From Saxidomus purpurata (lineage: Eukaryota; Mollusca; Bivalvia; Venerida; Veneridae), in assembly GCA_022818135.1 (NCBI GenBank), contig JAFMSR010000015.1:35004340-35068339 (forward strand): 64,000 nucleotides of DNA, read 5' to 3'. The notes beneath the pieces were generated by a model. The model worked only from the letters and a program-made list of their open reading frames with translations. It ran no database searches and had not been told where the DNA came from. Positions 51,401 to 60,553 of the stretch are shown piece after piece. Each line of letters starts with the position of its first letter. Within the stretch, counting starts at the first letter, position 1. The position numbers and the translations under genes were made by a program.

Positions 51401-51757
51401 TATAAACCACTAAGGTGTCTGGCCATCGTTGTTAATTACTGCGCATCAACACTTCAAATCGGTATTTATTAGACGATGGACACCGCTGGATCAGATATTA
51501 TTTTACAAACATACAATGAGTAATACACGTTCAAACAATGGACAGAAAAAGGTACTGGTACATAGAGCAGTTGCTACACAATATACAAAGCACCTACCAT
51601 ATTCATCATCGTCATCATCTACGTCATCAACTCCTGTCTTTGGATTATATGGAATGAAATGCCAGCACTTTGACCTGTAAAAGTCAAAATCCGACAACCT
51701 TGCATGACGGCGCCGACGCCGACGTGCCCGTCTCCCAAATCTAAAGTTACAATACAT
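39275..51757 (-). CDS. Transglutaminase, annulin/factor XIIIa-like (12 exons, 3' end missing, apparent frameshift)
   Basis: Transglutaminases form glutamyl-lysine cross-links in a calcium-dependent reaction; invertebrate members act in clotting and cuticle or matrix sealing. Exons, in order: 51757-51598, 47678-47466, 46865-46608, 45812-45694, 45411-45301, 43821-43648, 43293-43155, 42642-42539, 42361-42199, 41362-41247, 40448-40369, 39482-39275. All have GT-AG sites and every junction is in phase except for the effect of a one-base defect in exon 6. About 615 residues are covered: a basic and acidic N-terminal tail, the N-terminal Ig-like domain, the core with FGQCWVF (Cys), NFHVW (His) and IDATPQE (Asp), and the start of the first C-terminal barrel. 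The remaining C-terminal part was not found and may lie in the gap. No signal peptide is seen, as is usual for the family. Whether the locus is functional depends on the frameshift. Confidence 0.88.
39550..40130. repeat. About 30-bp minisatellite in transglutaminase intron 11
   Basis: A unit close to ACCAGATTGTCTAG followed by TATGTGACACAA recurs more than 15 times with much divergence. It fills over half of the intron between exons 11 and 12. Confidence 0.75.
40369..40448 (-). CDS. Transglutaminase exon 11
   Basis: It encodes [13 protein letters not shown] through AIYKDAEG, the link from the end of the catalytic core to the barrels, and completes an EGSDEER motif with exon 10. The donor reads GAAGGG/GTACAT, a weak but acceptable site that gives phase 0 and a clean join to exon 12. 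Confidence 0.82.
41247..41362 (-). CDS. Transglutaminase exon 10
   Basis: It encodes VGKYISTK and [12 protein letters not shown], two hallmark segments near the end of the core. Between them is an extra stretch, from VPSGQVPW to INYCPQR, longer than I expect for the family. Donor GAAG/GTTTGG gives phase 1. Confidence 0.88.
42199..42361 (-). CDS. Transglutaminase exon 9
   Basis: It encodes [18 protein letters not shown] and [14 protein letters not shown], the conserved segment after the catalytic Asp that takes part in calcium binding in characterised family members. Donor ACAG/GTAACT leaves phase 2. Confidence 0.92.
42539..42642 (-). CDS. Transglutaminase exon 8: catalytic His and Asp
   Basis: It encodes [17 protein letters not shown] and [14 protein letters not shown]. 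The catalytic His codon is 42635-42633 and the catalytic Asp codon is 42566-42564. Both are intact. This exon is GC-richer than its surroundings. Confidence 0.95.
43155..43293 (-). CDS. Transglutaminase exon 7
   Basis: It encodes [27 protein letters not shown] and the lead-in DDDSVW to the His segment. The acceptor TTTTCAG and donor CTG/GTGAGT are good. It is open in the frame that fits exon 8. Confidence 0.93.
43375..43506. mobile_element. Small inverted-repeat element in transglutaminase intron 6
   Basis: The 132-bp segment starts CTATCACGAG and continues GGTTCAGATCGAAATATCCG. Its right half is a near reverse complement, CGGATATTTCAATCTGAACC ending in CATGATAG. Arms are about 40 bp with a few mismatches. 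It lies between the exon for the catalytic Cys and exon 7. No clear target duplication could be assigned. Confidence 0.6.
43648..43821 (-). CDS. Transglutaminase exon 6: catalytic Cys, with apparent 1-base frameshift
   Basis: The first part reads [20 protein letters not shown] in the frame set by exon 5. The second part reads [20 protein letters not shown] and then [13 protein letters not shown] in another frame. The switch lies at about 43762-43750, next to a run of four C on the coding strand (43755-43752). The exon is 174 bases, but 175 would fit both neighbours. Read literally, a TAG stop appears at 43749-43747, before the Cys codon at 43678-43676. A lost base in the C run, by mutation or assembly error, explains this best. 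Confidence 0.85.
45301..45411 (-). CDS. Transglutaminase exon 5
   Basis: It encodes [18 protein letters not shown] and [13 protein letters not shown], the family segment before the GNW motif. It is exactly 37 codons in phase 0 at both ends. The acceptor is GATTTTAG. The 1.5-kb intron that follows (43822-45300) has no feature I recognise. Confidence 0.9.
45694..45812 (-). CDS. Transglutaminase exon 4
   Basis: It encodes [26 protein letters not shown] and CAWNHDQ, the conserved entry into the catalytic core. Acceptor ATTTTCAG and donor CCAG/GTAATA are good. Confidence 0.93.
46139..46190 (+). other. G-quadruplex-forming motif
   Basis: The plus strand has a run of about ten G, then GGGG, CA, GGGG, TTGGAGA, GGGG, TC, GGGGG. 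At least four G-tracts of four or more are separated by short loops. It lies in transglutaminase intron 3 on the template strand of that gene. Confidence 0.7.
46608..46865 (-). CDS. Transglutaminase exon 3
   Basis: It encodes [19 protein letters not shown] and continues to [12 protein letters not shown], completing the N-terminal Ig-like domain. Acceptor CAAACAG and donor AAAG/GTGAGG give phases 1 and 1. Intron 2 (46866-47465) contains a 127-codon open frame with no recognised similarity, treated as chance. Confidence 0.93.
47466..47678 (-). CDS. Transglutaminase exon 2
   Basis: It encodes [23 protein letters not shown] and LRLAFSFG, the typical opening of the transglutaminase N-terminal domain. 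The acceptor ATTTCAG leaves two bases that complete the last codon of exon 1, across a 3.9-kb intron. Confidence 0.93.
47834..48505. repeat. Minisatellite in transglutaminase intron 1
   Basis: Two related monomers, close to GCGACTGCTGCAATAGTTT and GCTGAATGTTACAATAGTTT, alternate with much divergence for about 670 bp. The unit is about 40 bp. It begins 156 bp upstream of exon 2 in the sense of the gene. Confidence 0.75.
50473..50535 (+). repeat. tRNA-Arg-derived relic
   Basis: The text AAAGGTAGAGCGCAGGA resembles box A. A TTTCTAA loop between GGA and TCC would read Arg(TCT). GGTCGGTTCGAC resembles the T arm. The outer two pairs of the anticodon stem do not match. It lies in transglutaminase intron 1. 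Confidence 0.4.
51007..51178. mobile_element. Inverted-repeat MITE-like element, copy A
   Basis: The left end GGATAACATCC and the right end GGATATTATT are imperfect inverted repeats. Inside, GTTTTGATGTGCAGTTATAA (from 51064) and TTAATTACTACGCATCAAAA (to 51129) pair with few mismatches around a CCTCCAGCCTCC loop. A sister copy lies 330 bp to the right. Both are in transglutaminase intron 1. Confidence 0.55.
51336..51503. mobile_element. Inverted-repeat MITE-like element, copy B
   Basis: It shares with copy A the order AACATCC, TTTCAGCGTTGTT, GATGCGCAGTTATAAACCAC, TTAATTACTGCGCATCAA and GATATTATTT. The two copies differ at many positions, so the pair is not a recent duplication. It ends about 95 bp from the donor of exon 1. 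Confidence 0.55.
51598..51757 (-). CDS. Transglutaminase exon 1: Arg-rich and Asp-rich N-terminal tail
   Basis: It encodes 53 residues plus one base. There is an arginine block ([12 protein letters not shown]) and an acidic block (DDVDDDDDE) before the join to VPEQVETVL in exon 2. ATG is at 51757; in-frame ATGs also lie at 51766 and 51787. TTGCAG directly before 51757 is a good acceptor, so an upstream untranslated exon is likely and 51757 is preferred. The donor is TATG/GTAGGT. Confidence 0.78.
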
Positions 51758-52699
51758 CTGCAACATACAAAATACAGGTTTAAACATTTTGTGATATATG
51801 AGTAGCTTTAGGAGAAATAGTCATATTGAATTTTTTAAAGAAAAAAAACAACATATATAGCTTATTTGGAGACACGCCATGCAGTTGTTTTTAAAGAGTC
51901 AGTTAGTACTGAAATACTTGTATTTTAAAGACACAGAATCTACATCAATCCAAATGACATAATAAACAACCAGTTCTGCAAGTAATAAGGTACTCAAACG
52001 TTTCGGTACACAATATAAAAATGCTTATCTTATTATAAAAATTAACAACACATTAAAAAAGAATTGAACATAGCTCTTTAATTTAACAATGGACTACCAT
52101 TATGTTTTGTTTTCGTTAAAATTGGTTACCTTAAATGCCAAATATTTCCTTGTGCTTGCTTCTTTCCTTACACAGCACAACGTACAAATCTAATAAACCT
52201 TTCCAGTTTTATAGTTTTCAAGTGTAAGTGGGCGAAATGCAGGAAAAAGGGGCGTTTCTTTAAGAGACGAGGTAAAATTAGCTCCGCCTTACGAACATGT
52301 TTATTCTGCGGTACATTTATGCGGGCATTGCTATCGATATATATCTACTGCTTATTCTTCTCCAAACTGCACTATATAGGACCTGTAATGTACATATTTT
52401 ATCGAGTACGTTATTCAAGATCTCACAACCTCAGTTATATTGCAAATTGTTCTTAATGCACAATGTTGTTTTTTTATTAAGATTGGTGACCTCAAATACA
52501 AAATATTTCTTTCTGCTTTCTTAAACAGCACAACGAACAAATCTTATATATCTTTTTTAAGTGTAAGTGGGTGGAATGAAGGTAACGTAATAATTTAAGT
52601 AGCTATCCCACGTGACTTATGAAACCGCAATTGATAGGGCCGCACATGTAAAGGAAAATTCTAGCTGACTCCCGTATTTTCTAACCATTTTTGAAGTGG

Positions 52700-53067
<368 letters not shown>

Positions 53068-53764
53068 CAACAATCAAGGGGGGGTTTTTATTTGGTTTTT
53101 TATTGTTTTCCTTAAATTGACATGTTTTGAATTTTTGGAGGTACAGTATCTCGTACCAGAATCAAGTCTGATGTATTGAGTTGAACAAGGTAACAAAACA
53201 TCGTCTAGCGTAGAGTCATCAGGCTTACATTTTTGTAATTCATGGTGTAGGTGCTTGTTTGTGACTTCGCTAAGTTAAGTAATAGCTATGGCCCTATAAC
53301 TAGTGAAAGTGTGCATATCCGAACTAAAGTCGAACATTGCTAGTAAAGTCATGACACCTTACAGTTGTACGCCCTGGGTGCATCTGTAAATACAATGGTA
53401 GGTAACTGGGGACATCTCTCTGCTATGGATACATGTATAAATTATTATGTGTTTGAATAAATTTATTGTCATCAAGCAATTATGTATAAGGAAGAAACTA
53501 TTTTTGTGTTGGTAGTATTCTTTGAGAATATATATTTTTTTAAATATGTATTATCCTGATTAAAATGATCATATAAATCATAAAGAAGAACTCTTGTTGT
53601 TGTTGAGGTTTCCCTCATTTTGAGAACATTTTGAAATATACAGATTGCTTGAAAATTACTTCAGTTTTTCGATTGTCACAGTAAATACATTTTATTAGAG
53701 AGTTACAAGTTACCGATTTTTTTATGATTTCAAGGATAAGTTTCAAGTAATTCGCCTTCTGTTC

Positions 53765-54290
53765 TTATGATAATAATGATAATGATAATAATAATATGAT
53801 TTATTTAACGAAGATGATTCGATGAGCCAACAGGCTTATCTTACTCGAGGCCTTCAAACATTATACATATTCAAACATGCAAAATCAAAGACATGTTAAA
53901 CAATATCACAATATATATTTAAAATAATCATTAGCAAATTTACCCGAGTTAAATATTTACTGTATAATAATATGAAGTTTGTTATTTGTTGCTGAGTAGA
54001 TAGTGTTTGTATTTTGTAAGGAATGTATTTAAGCTGATAGCATTTCGAATTTCAAATATTGAGATTCAAATAATCATCCCTGAATATTAAAATGTGATTT
54101 TGTGTATTTAGTTTTTACTAAAGGGTGAGATATATTTTTGTTATGTTTAGATCGTAGACTGTAATTTTTTTTTCTAGCAGCATCTTGTAATAAATGTCTC
54201 ATATAGTGTGGGACTAATCTATTTAAACTTTTATATACTAAAACAACCCTATTGCATTTGAATCTTTCCATAAAACATTAAAGCATCAAA
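53765..54290 (-). mobile_element. 5'-truncated LINE fragment (CR1/L2-type)
   Basis: On the minus strand a frame reads FKCNRVVLVYKSLNRLVPHY, then NYSLRSKHN and VKTKYTKSHF, resembling the region after the reverse transcriptase in CR1/L2-like LINEs, and then stops. Beyond it the strand continues to GTTAAATAAATCATATTATT and a TTATCA-rich tail, as LINE 3' ends do. Only the last part of the element is present. Confidence 0.6.
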
Positions 54291-54632
54291 TATTACATAT
54301 ATTTTATATGCTGTGTCAGTGGGGTGTTTGGGGGGTATTCATCACCTTCAGTGATAGTTCTAGTTTGTAATAGTTTCACCTAGTTCGAACTGCGAGTAAT
54401 GCAAGATCATATAACCATTTCATTCCTGTTTATGTATGTGTAAATGTCTTGCTTTACAATCAATTTAGTCTTGTGATCAAGTGAGTGAGATAGCACCATA
54501 ATAGCACTCTTGTTACATAATGTGATCTTAAATGATTTACAAATTCATAATATCAAAATATGTTTGCATTTATGTTTTAATGAATTGATTTGACACAGCC
54601 ATATATGCCTGAAAATGTGATTTTATTTTCAG

Positions 54633-55620
54633 GAATAAAAAGAGAACAGTGAATGAGCTCCATGAGGGTCCTATGTACATGTACCAGAGTAATTTAGCTT
54701 TTGAAAATGGTGAAAATGGTGAAGATCTACCTGAAACAATACCTGCAGCAATATACAAGCCCTCTGCAGATACTTTACAGACCATTCACAACAGGATATT
54801 CTTTGATCTTGAGAAAACAGGACTAGGTATTGTATTTGCATCAGAGGTTAAGATTGATGTTGGTATAGCAGTCTTATTACAATTATACACTATAATATGA
54901 TAAGTTCTGTAGCAAAGTTGGTTTTACTACATGTATATCCTTTCATAAGCAGTAACATACATGTACTAATGCGTCTATGCTAGTTAAGACATGCTTTGAA
55001 TTTCCATAGAATCAACAGCTGTCATATGGAACAGGTTTTGTCTTTGTGAGTTTAAAGGCTATGTCAATAGCTATTGAATACTATAAAATTAGACAACATT
55101 GGCCACTACCTTGGACACAATATCATGTAACACTACACATTACACTAGTAAAATACTAATCTGTCTTTATCTTATAGCTATGTATAGATCAAATGTTTAT
55201 GTCCAATTATTTCAGTGTGTGTATTTTCTCTGTTTTACTGAATCAACACATGATTTGAAGATGAGCTTACTGATATATTTAGGAGTAGTATAGAATCTAC
55301 TTGACTAGTGGTCAAACTTTGCAGTAAGGCTCAAATTTTATTTTTGGTGAAAAATCTGTCTTATGTAATGAATTGTCATACTTACTAACTGAATTTCAGG
55401 AAGAAAAGAACATATAATACAGATAGCTGCAAGAAGAGGCCAGGAAAAATGTCAACACTTGTGTCCTACCAAAGAAGCCAATTTCTAGCAATTAAATGGA
55501 GTGGTCTGAGTGGCAAAGAAAATCTTTTTTCAGAGTTGTCCATCAGCAAAAAGTCCTTGTGACTAAATCACAAAAAATTATTCATGCTGTTGCCAAGTTT
55601 TTAGATGAATTTAATCGTTG
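54633..55620 (+). pseudogene. Fragment of a DEDD-type 3'-5' exonuclease gene, disrupted
   Basis: An exon-like block (54633-54826) ends in NRIFFDLEKTGL, matching the Exo I motif FDxETTGL with both acidic residues kept. A GT-AG join to 55400 continues GRKEHIIQIAARRG and CPTKEANF, again as in the TREX/DnaQ-like fold, and then meets TAG at 55486-55488. After that only frame-shifted remnants are seen (for example IIHAVAKFLDEF before a stop near 55621). The Exo II and Exo III parts are absent. It is probably a decayed copy of a larger gene; a 3'-truncated gene with unseen exons is the alternative. Confidence 0.5.
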
Positions 55621-55639
55621 ATAGTGATAAATGAATTAT

Positions 55640-57707
55640 TGTTTTTGAGGTCATTCATATCTCGTCCTTTCTTTTTGAAAAACATTTTTTCACTTCAGTG
55701 TACTAAGGTGGGCTCAGCTGTGTTAATTTATAGTATTCATTACATATGCATAGTAAATGATATCAAAATTGACCCAGCAATGAGGGTTATTATTTTTACT
55801 GATCATTAATTTATAATATACTTCATATGAATTCTTGTAAATTTCTAGAAAGAAGTATTGGTGTTTTTGACAGACATCAAAATACCTCTGGTTTTCTTTA
55901 AGTAATTATTCTCTCCAAGAGTTCTGTTGAGTTAGTACCTTCACCAGTCTCAAAAATAGATATCCTGAATTTTTTTCTGGACTTATTTGCATTACGCCAA
56001 GGGGTTTGGCATTGCTCCTATTTATAAGAATAGATATTTTTAGTATAAGTATTTCTATTTGGTAGAAATCCCTTTGGCTATTTATAGCATTGGATAAGCA
56101 TCCTGTATAGCAATCTGTCTGTCAGTAACAGTTTCAGATGATTTCTTATGGTTAGTTCAAATGTACTTTGTTCTTGCTTCTAATTTTGATAATTTTGACA
56201 TTATATTATGAGTGGGTGGGGTAATTTGATATGCTGTAAATAGTGTTTAACAGTATTATAGACTTCATAATATATTAATTTAAATAAATTTTTGTTTTAG
56301 AATCACTTATGTGTTATAATTTCAAATATAATGTCCAAGTTATTGGATAGTTTTAAAACTAACAGTCAGAACTTGCAAAAATATGATTTTTTCCAAATTT
56401 TTTAATGTTTTATTGGATATAGCTCATTCGAAAGCATGGTGACCCCCATTTTTTTTTGGATAATTTTGGTTGCCTGAATAACATCTAACCAACAGGCAAA
56501 TATGAAGTACTTTTGATCTTTGGTTTTTTTCCTATGAATGTTTAAAAAATGTGTTGTTCTGTTATTTTGAAAGTGGGTGGGGTAATCACATATGATATGA
56601 TAAATCTTTTATCATGTATTTGTGAAAGCTTTTTGTTACTTGTTTTATTTCATAAAAGGTAACTGTAAACATGATACATATTGAATTGTTTTTCACAATA
56701 ATCATATATAAAGAAATTGAAATTGAAAAGTTTGTTGTTTTTATGTTAGAAAAGCAGATAAAAAAAACAAATTTGATGGGTTGTTTAAAAATCGTATAAC
56801 TCTTAAAAAAGCATGGTGACCTATTATTTTTTTGGTTTTATTTTAACCTTTAAACACTAATGTTTAAAATAATATGACTTTTGAAAGAATTTGATCTTTA
56901 AATTAAAAGCGCTCATACCTCCTTAAACCAATCTTTATGGTCTTTTCTGCTTCGTGACCTTGGATAACTGATTTCGAGGCTGATATTTAATTTAAGGAAT
57001 GGAAAGAAGGGTACCGCCTTATATACCTGGGCACTCTTCAATGCCACGTGGAGTTGCATGTGTTTTGTGGTTGGTAAAGAAATGTTTCGTGGTAAACTGT
57101 TTGAAATACAGGAAACGCTCAGTGTGTAGCTGACTTTATTTCCATTTATAAATTTCCAATAGGTTTATGGTAGCCCATCCCCAGCAAAACGCAAATACGG
57201 ACACTTTACCAACTATCCTAACCAACACTTTTGAGAGTGTAATTGGTTTTAATCTCTCTGTACGATAGGCATCCAAAGTGTATGTAATGTATAATGTGCC
57301 CATGCATACAAGACAAATTGATCTAAAATAAACATCAAATGAAAACGATTTGAATATAATAAGGTATCTCTTATTGCAGCACCGTCCGTTTTGCTGCATT
57401 CAGCCATTTCGTAAAACTCAAGAAAACACTTCTACTAGTCAAAACGGAGGTCTGTTTTGGTACATTATAAAAAGGCAGCGTCCAATCGTCCTGACATATT
57501 CAAGATTGTATAAGATAAAATGTGTTATTGATCTGTTCATTCTATTTTTTTGCGGGGACGATATTCTATGGAAAGCGAACGTTGTTACCATAACATCACG
57601 GAAACTGGTTACTCGAGGGTACATGTTATAATAATAATGACAATGATAATAAAAATGATTAAATGATACAAATAACGGCAATAATAATAATAGTGATGAC
57701 AATGCAT

Positions 57708-57748
<41 letters not shown>

Positions 57749-58640
57749 ATATTCAGTTCAGTGATCAGTTTTTATTCTGGAGCAGACTAGTATGCAGTTG
57801 CACGAAATTGACCTGCAGACTAGGAAAGACGCCGGGCACTGATACTGAAGAAAATAAGTAAGATGGAAAGAAGAATGAAGAAAGATGGATATAAGAATGA
57901 AGAACAAGAACACCCCTTTCTGTCTATATTATTATTTTCATTCTGCATTTTCACGTTTGGGAACAAGAAATAGAAAAAAGCAAGCATGATATATTAACTT
58001 GTTATGTCCACCCTATTGTTGATGCAGCTCGCTTATTTGAAAGGCATTTACTTTACCATTACGGTAACAAGATGCGAAACATGTATCTTAACAGTAGTTC
58101 TATTATCAACTTTGACAGATACGATATTGACATTCATATCTTAAGATTAAGATCCTGAAACGTACTAAAGATGGTACTTTTATCCATAATGGTTAGAAAA
58201 CTTTAAAAAATGCACAAGAAAAAGAGTGTATTGTGCTATTTATATCTGGAAAACGGTCGGTGTTGAATATTGTTTGCATCCGGCTTCTGGTTTAGTTGTT
58301 CAAAAAAGCACAGAAAATCAAACTTGGGGTGCATATAGTGTACCATTGTCATTGAAAATATTTACTTTTTCAAGTAGCAAGGTTTCATGTTGAATACGTT
58401 GGTGCAAAAAACTTGCATTGGTAACCGCAAATGTCATGACGTCTCAAATAGGACATTGCAGGTCAATGATAAAGAAATGAAAAATACTTATTCAAATAAA
58501 AGTACAAATATCTAAATGGCGTAAAGAAATTGTGGAAAAAATATTTATGTGTTTTAACACGAACTTAAAACTTTGATGTGTCCTTGTGTGTATTTAGTCA
58601 TAATAAACCAGTTTAACCAAATTGTCAATTAAATGTTAAA
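55640..58640. other. Noncoding stretch with a diverged tandem duplication
   Basis: No coding exon is recognised. Two related segments begin with GTGGGTGGGGTAAT at about 56213 and 56573 and both contain AAAGCATGGTGACC followed by a T-rich run (near 56434 and 56810). This suggests a duplication with a unit of about 360 bp. An ATG/GAT triplet microsatellite lies at 57708-57748. Confidence 0.5.
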
Positions 58641-58646
58641 CAGAAA

Positions 58647-60553
58647 CTATGGAACGCAATAGCTGCCTTCTGATGACTTTTATAATTTCGTTCTATGTAT
58701 TTGCCATTATGTTAAATACTAAAATTATTTGGTTCTGTGTATTTGTCATTATGTTCTGCAGTTACGTAATTTGGTTCTGTGCATGTGTCATTATGTTCTA
58801 TAGTTAGGTCATTTCGTTCTGTGCGTTTGTCATTATGTTCTGTAGTTGTAACACTTCATTTTGTGCATATGTCATTTTACTTTGTAATAAAATCATGTCG
58901 TTCTATGCATTTTTCATCATATTCTGCAGTACAATCATGTCGTTCTGTGTATTTGTCATTTAGCTCTTTAGTTATAACATTTCGTTCTGTGCATTTGTCA
59001 TTATACTTTGTCATTATAACATTCTGTTCCGTGCATTTGCCATTATGCTCTGTAGTAAAATTATTTTGTTCTGTGCATTATAGTTTTAACATTTCGTTCT
59101 GTGCATTTGTCATTATGTTCTGTAGGTACGTCATTTCGTTTTTTGCATTTGTCATTATGTTCTGTAGTTATAACATTCCGTTCTTTACATATATCATTAT
59201 GCTCTTCAGTTAAATCGTTTCGTTGTGTGCCTTTATCATTGTATTCTGTAGATACGTCATTTTGTGCTGTGGACTTGTCATTGTGCTCCATAGTTAGGTC
59301 ATTTTATTATGTGCATTTGTCATCATGATCTGTTGTTTAGTCACTTCTTTCTTTGCATTTTCCAGTATGCTATGTAGTAAAATCATTTTGCTCTTTGCAT
59401 TTGTAATTTGTTATGTTGTAAAATCATTTTGTTTTTTGCATTTGTCATTATACACAAGAGTAAAACCAATTCATTTCATGTCATTCGGAAGACATACATT
59501 TTTTCTCACAAGAACAACCATCTTGTTCGTGTTAAGAGCATCTTTCTAAACCAATGTTAATATGGCCATTTAAATGGTTATTCAAATTCAATAAAGAAGC
59601 TATTTCTGTATTGCAATTTCTGCTATTTCTGGCCCATTTGTTGAAATCTAATGTAAACTTTTATTTTCCCATAAATCATACTACAATAAGTGCTGTTTCA
59701 TTGAAACTGGGCATTCAATTCAGGAGTTAATTATCAAATTCAGTCATCCGGTGTTACCTGTTAAACGTCACAGCCAATATATCGACATAACGTAAAGAAG
59801 TTACTACCGAACATCATGATAAATGCACAGCACGAGATGTTATAACTACAGTGCATAATGAAATATGCACAGAACGAAATGATTTTACTACAGAGCATAA
59901 TGACATATGCACAGAAGGGAATGTTATAACTACATTACATAATGACAAATGCACAGAACCAAATAACTTTACTACAGAACCTAATGACAAATGAACAGCA
60001 CGAAATGTTATAACCAGGGCATAATGACAAATGAACAGAAGGTAATGTTTTAACTACTGACTATTATAACTATACATTTGTACAAGACAATGCACATAAT
60101 TAAAAGACTTAATAACAGAGCATATTGACAATTGCACATTATTAAATGTTATAACTACAGAAAATAATGACAAATGCACAGAACGAAAGGATTTTACTAC
60201 AGAGCATAATGACAAATGTACAGAACGGAAAGTATATCTACAGAACAAAATGACAAATGCACAGAACGAAATGACTAAACTACAGAGCATAATGTAGGAA
60301 TGTTATAACTACAGAACATAATGGCAAATTCACAGAACGGATTGTTATAACTACAGAACATAATGACATGCACAGAACGAAAGGACTTTACTACAGAGTA
60401 TAATGACGAATGTACATAACGGAATGTTATAACTACAGAGGATAATGACAAATGCACATAACGAAATGATTTTAAAAAGTACTGATCATAATGGTAAATA
60501 CACAGAACGACATGATAAACGTCATCAGAAGGCAGCTATGGCGTTTCATAATT
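58647..60553. mobile_element. Foldback-type element with tandem-repeat inverted arms
   Basis: The left arm (58647 to about 59470) is made of about 43-bp units like TTTCGTTCTGTGCATTTGTC followed by ATTATGTTCTGTAGTTATAA. The right arm (about 59815 to 60553) is the same array in reverse complement. The outer ends also match: AGCTGCCTTCTGATGAC at 58661 and its exact reverse complement ending at 60535, with weaker pairing about 14 bases further out. A loop of about 340 bp separates the arms and has no recognised gene. The structure resembles foldback transposons. Open frames in both arms come from the repeat. Confidence 0.7.

Noticed and set aside
58779..59549. Several open frames on both strands with FRSVHLSLCSVV-like repeats
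   Set aside because: They are read-through of the 43-bp repeat in the foldback element arms; the peptides only mirror the repeat.
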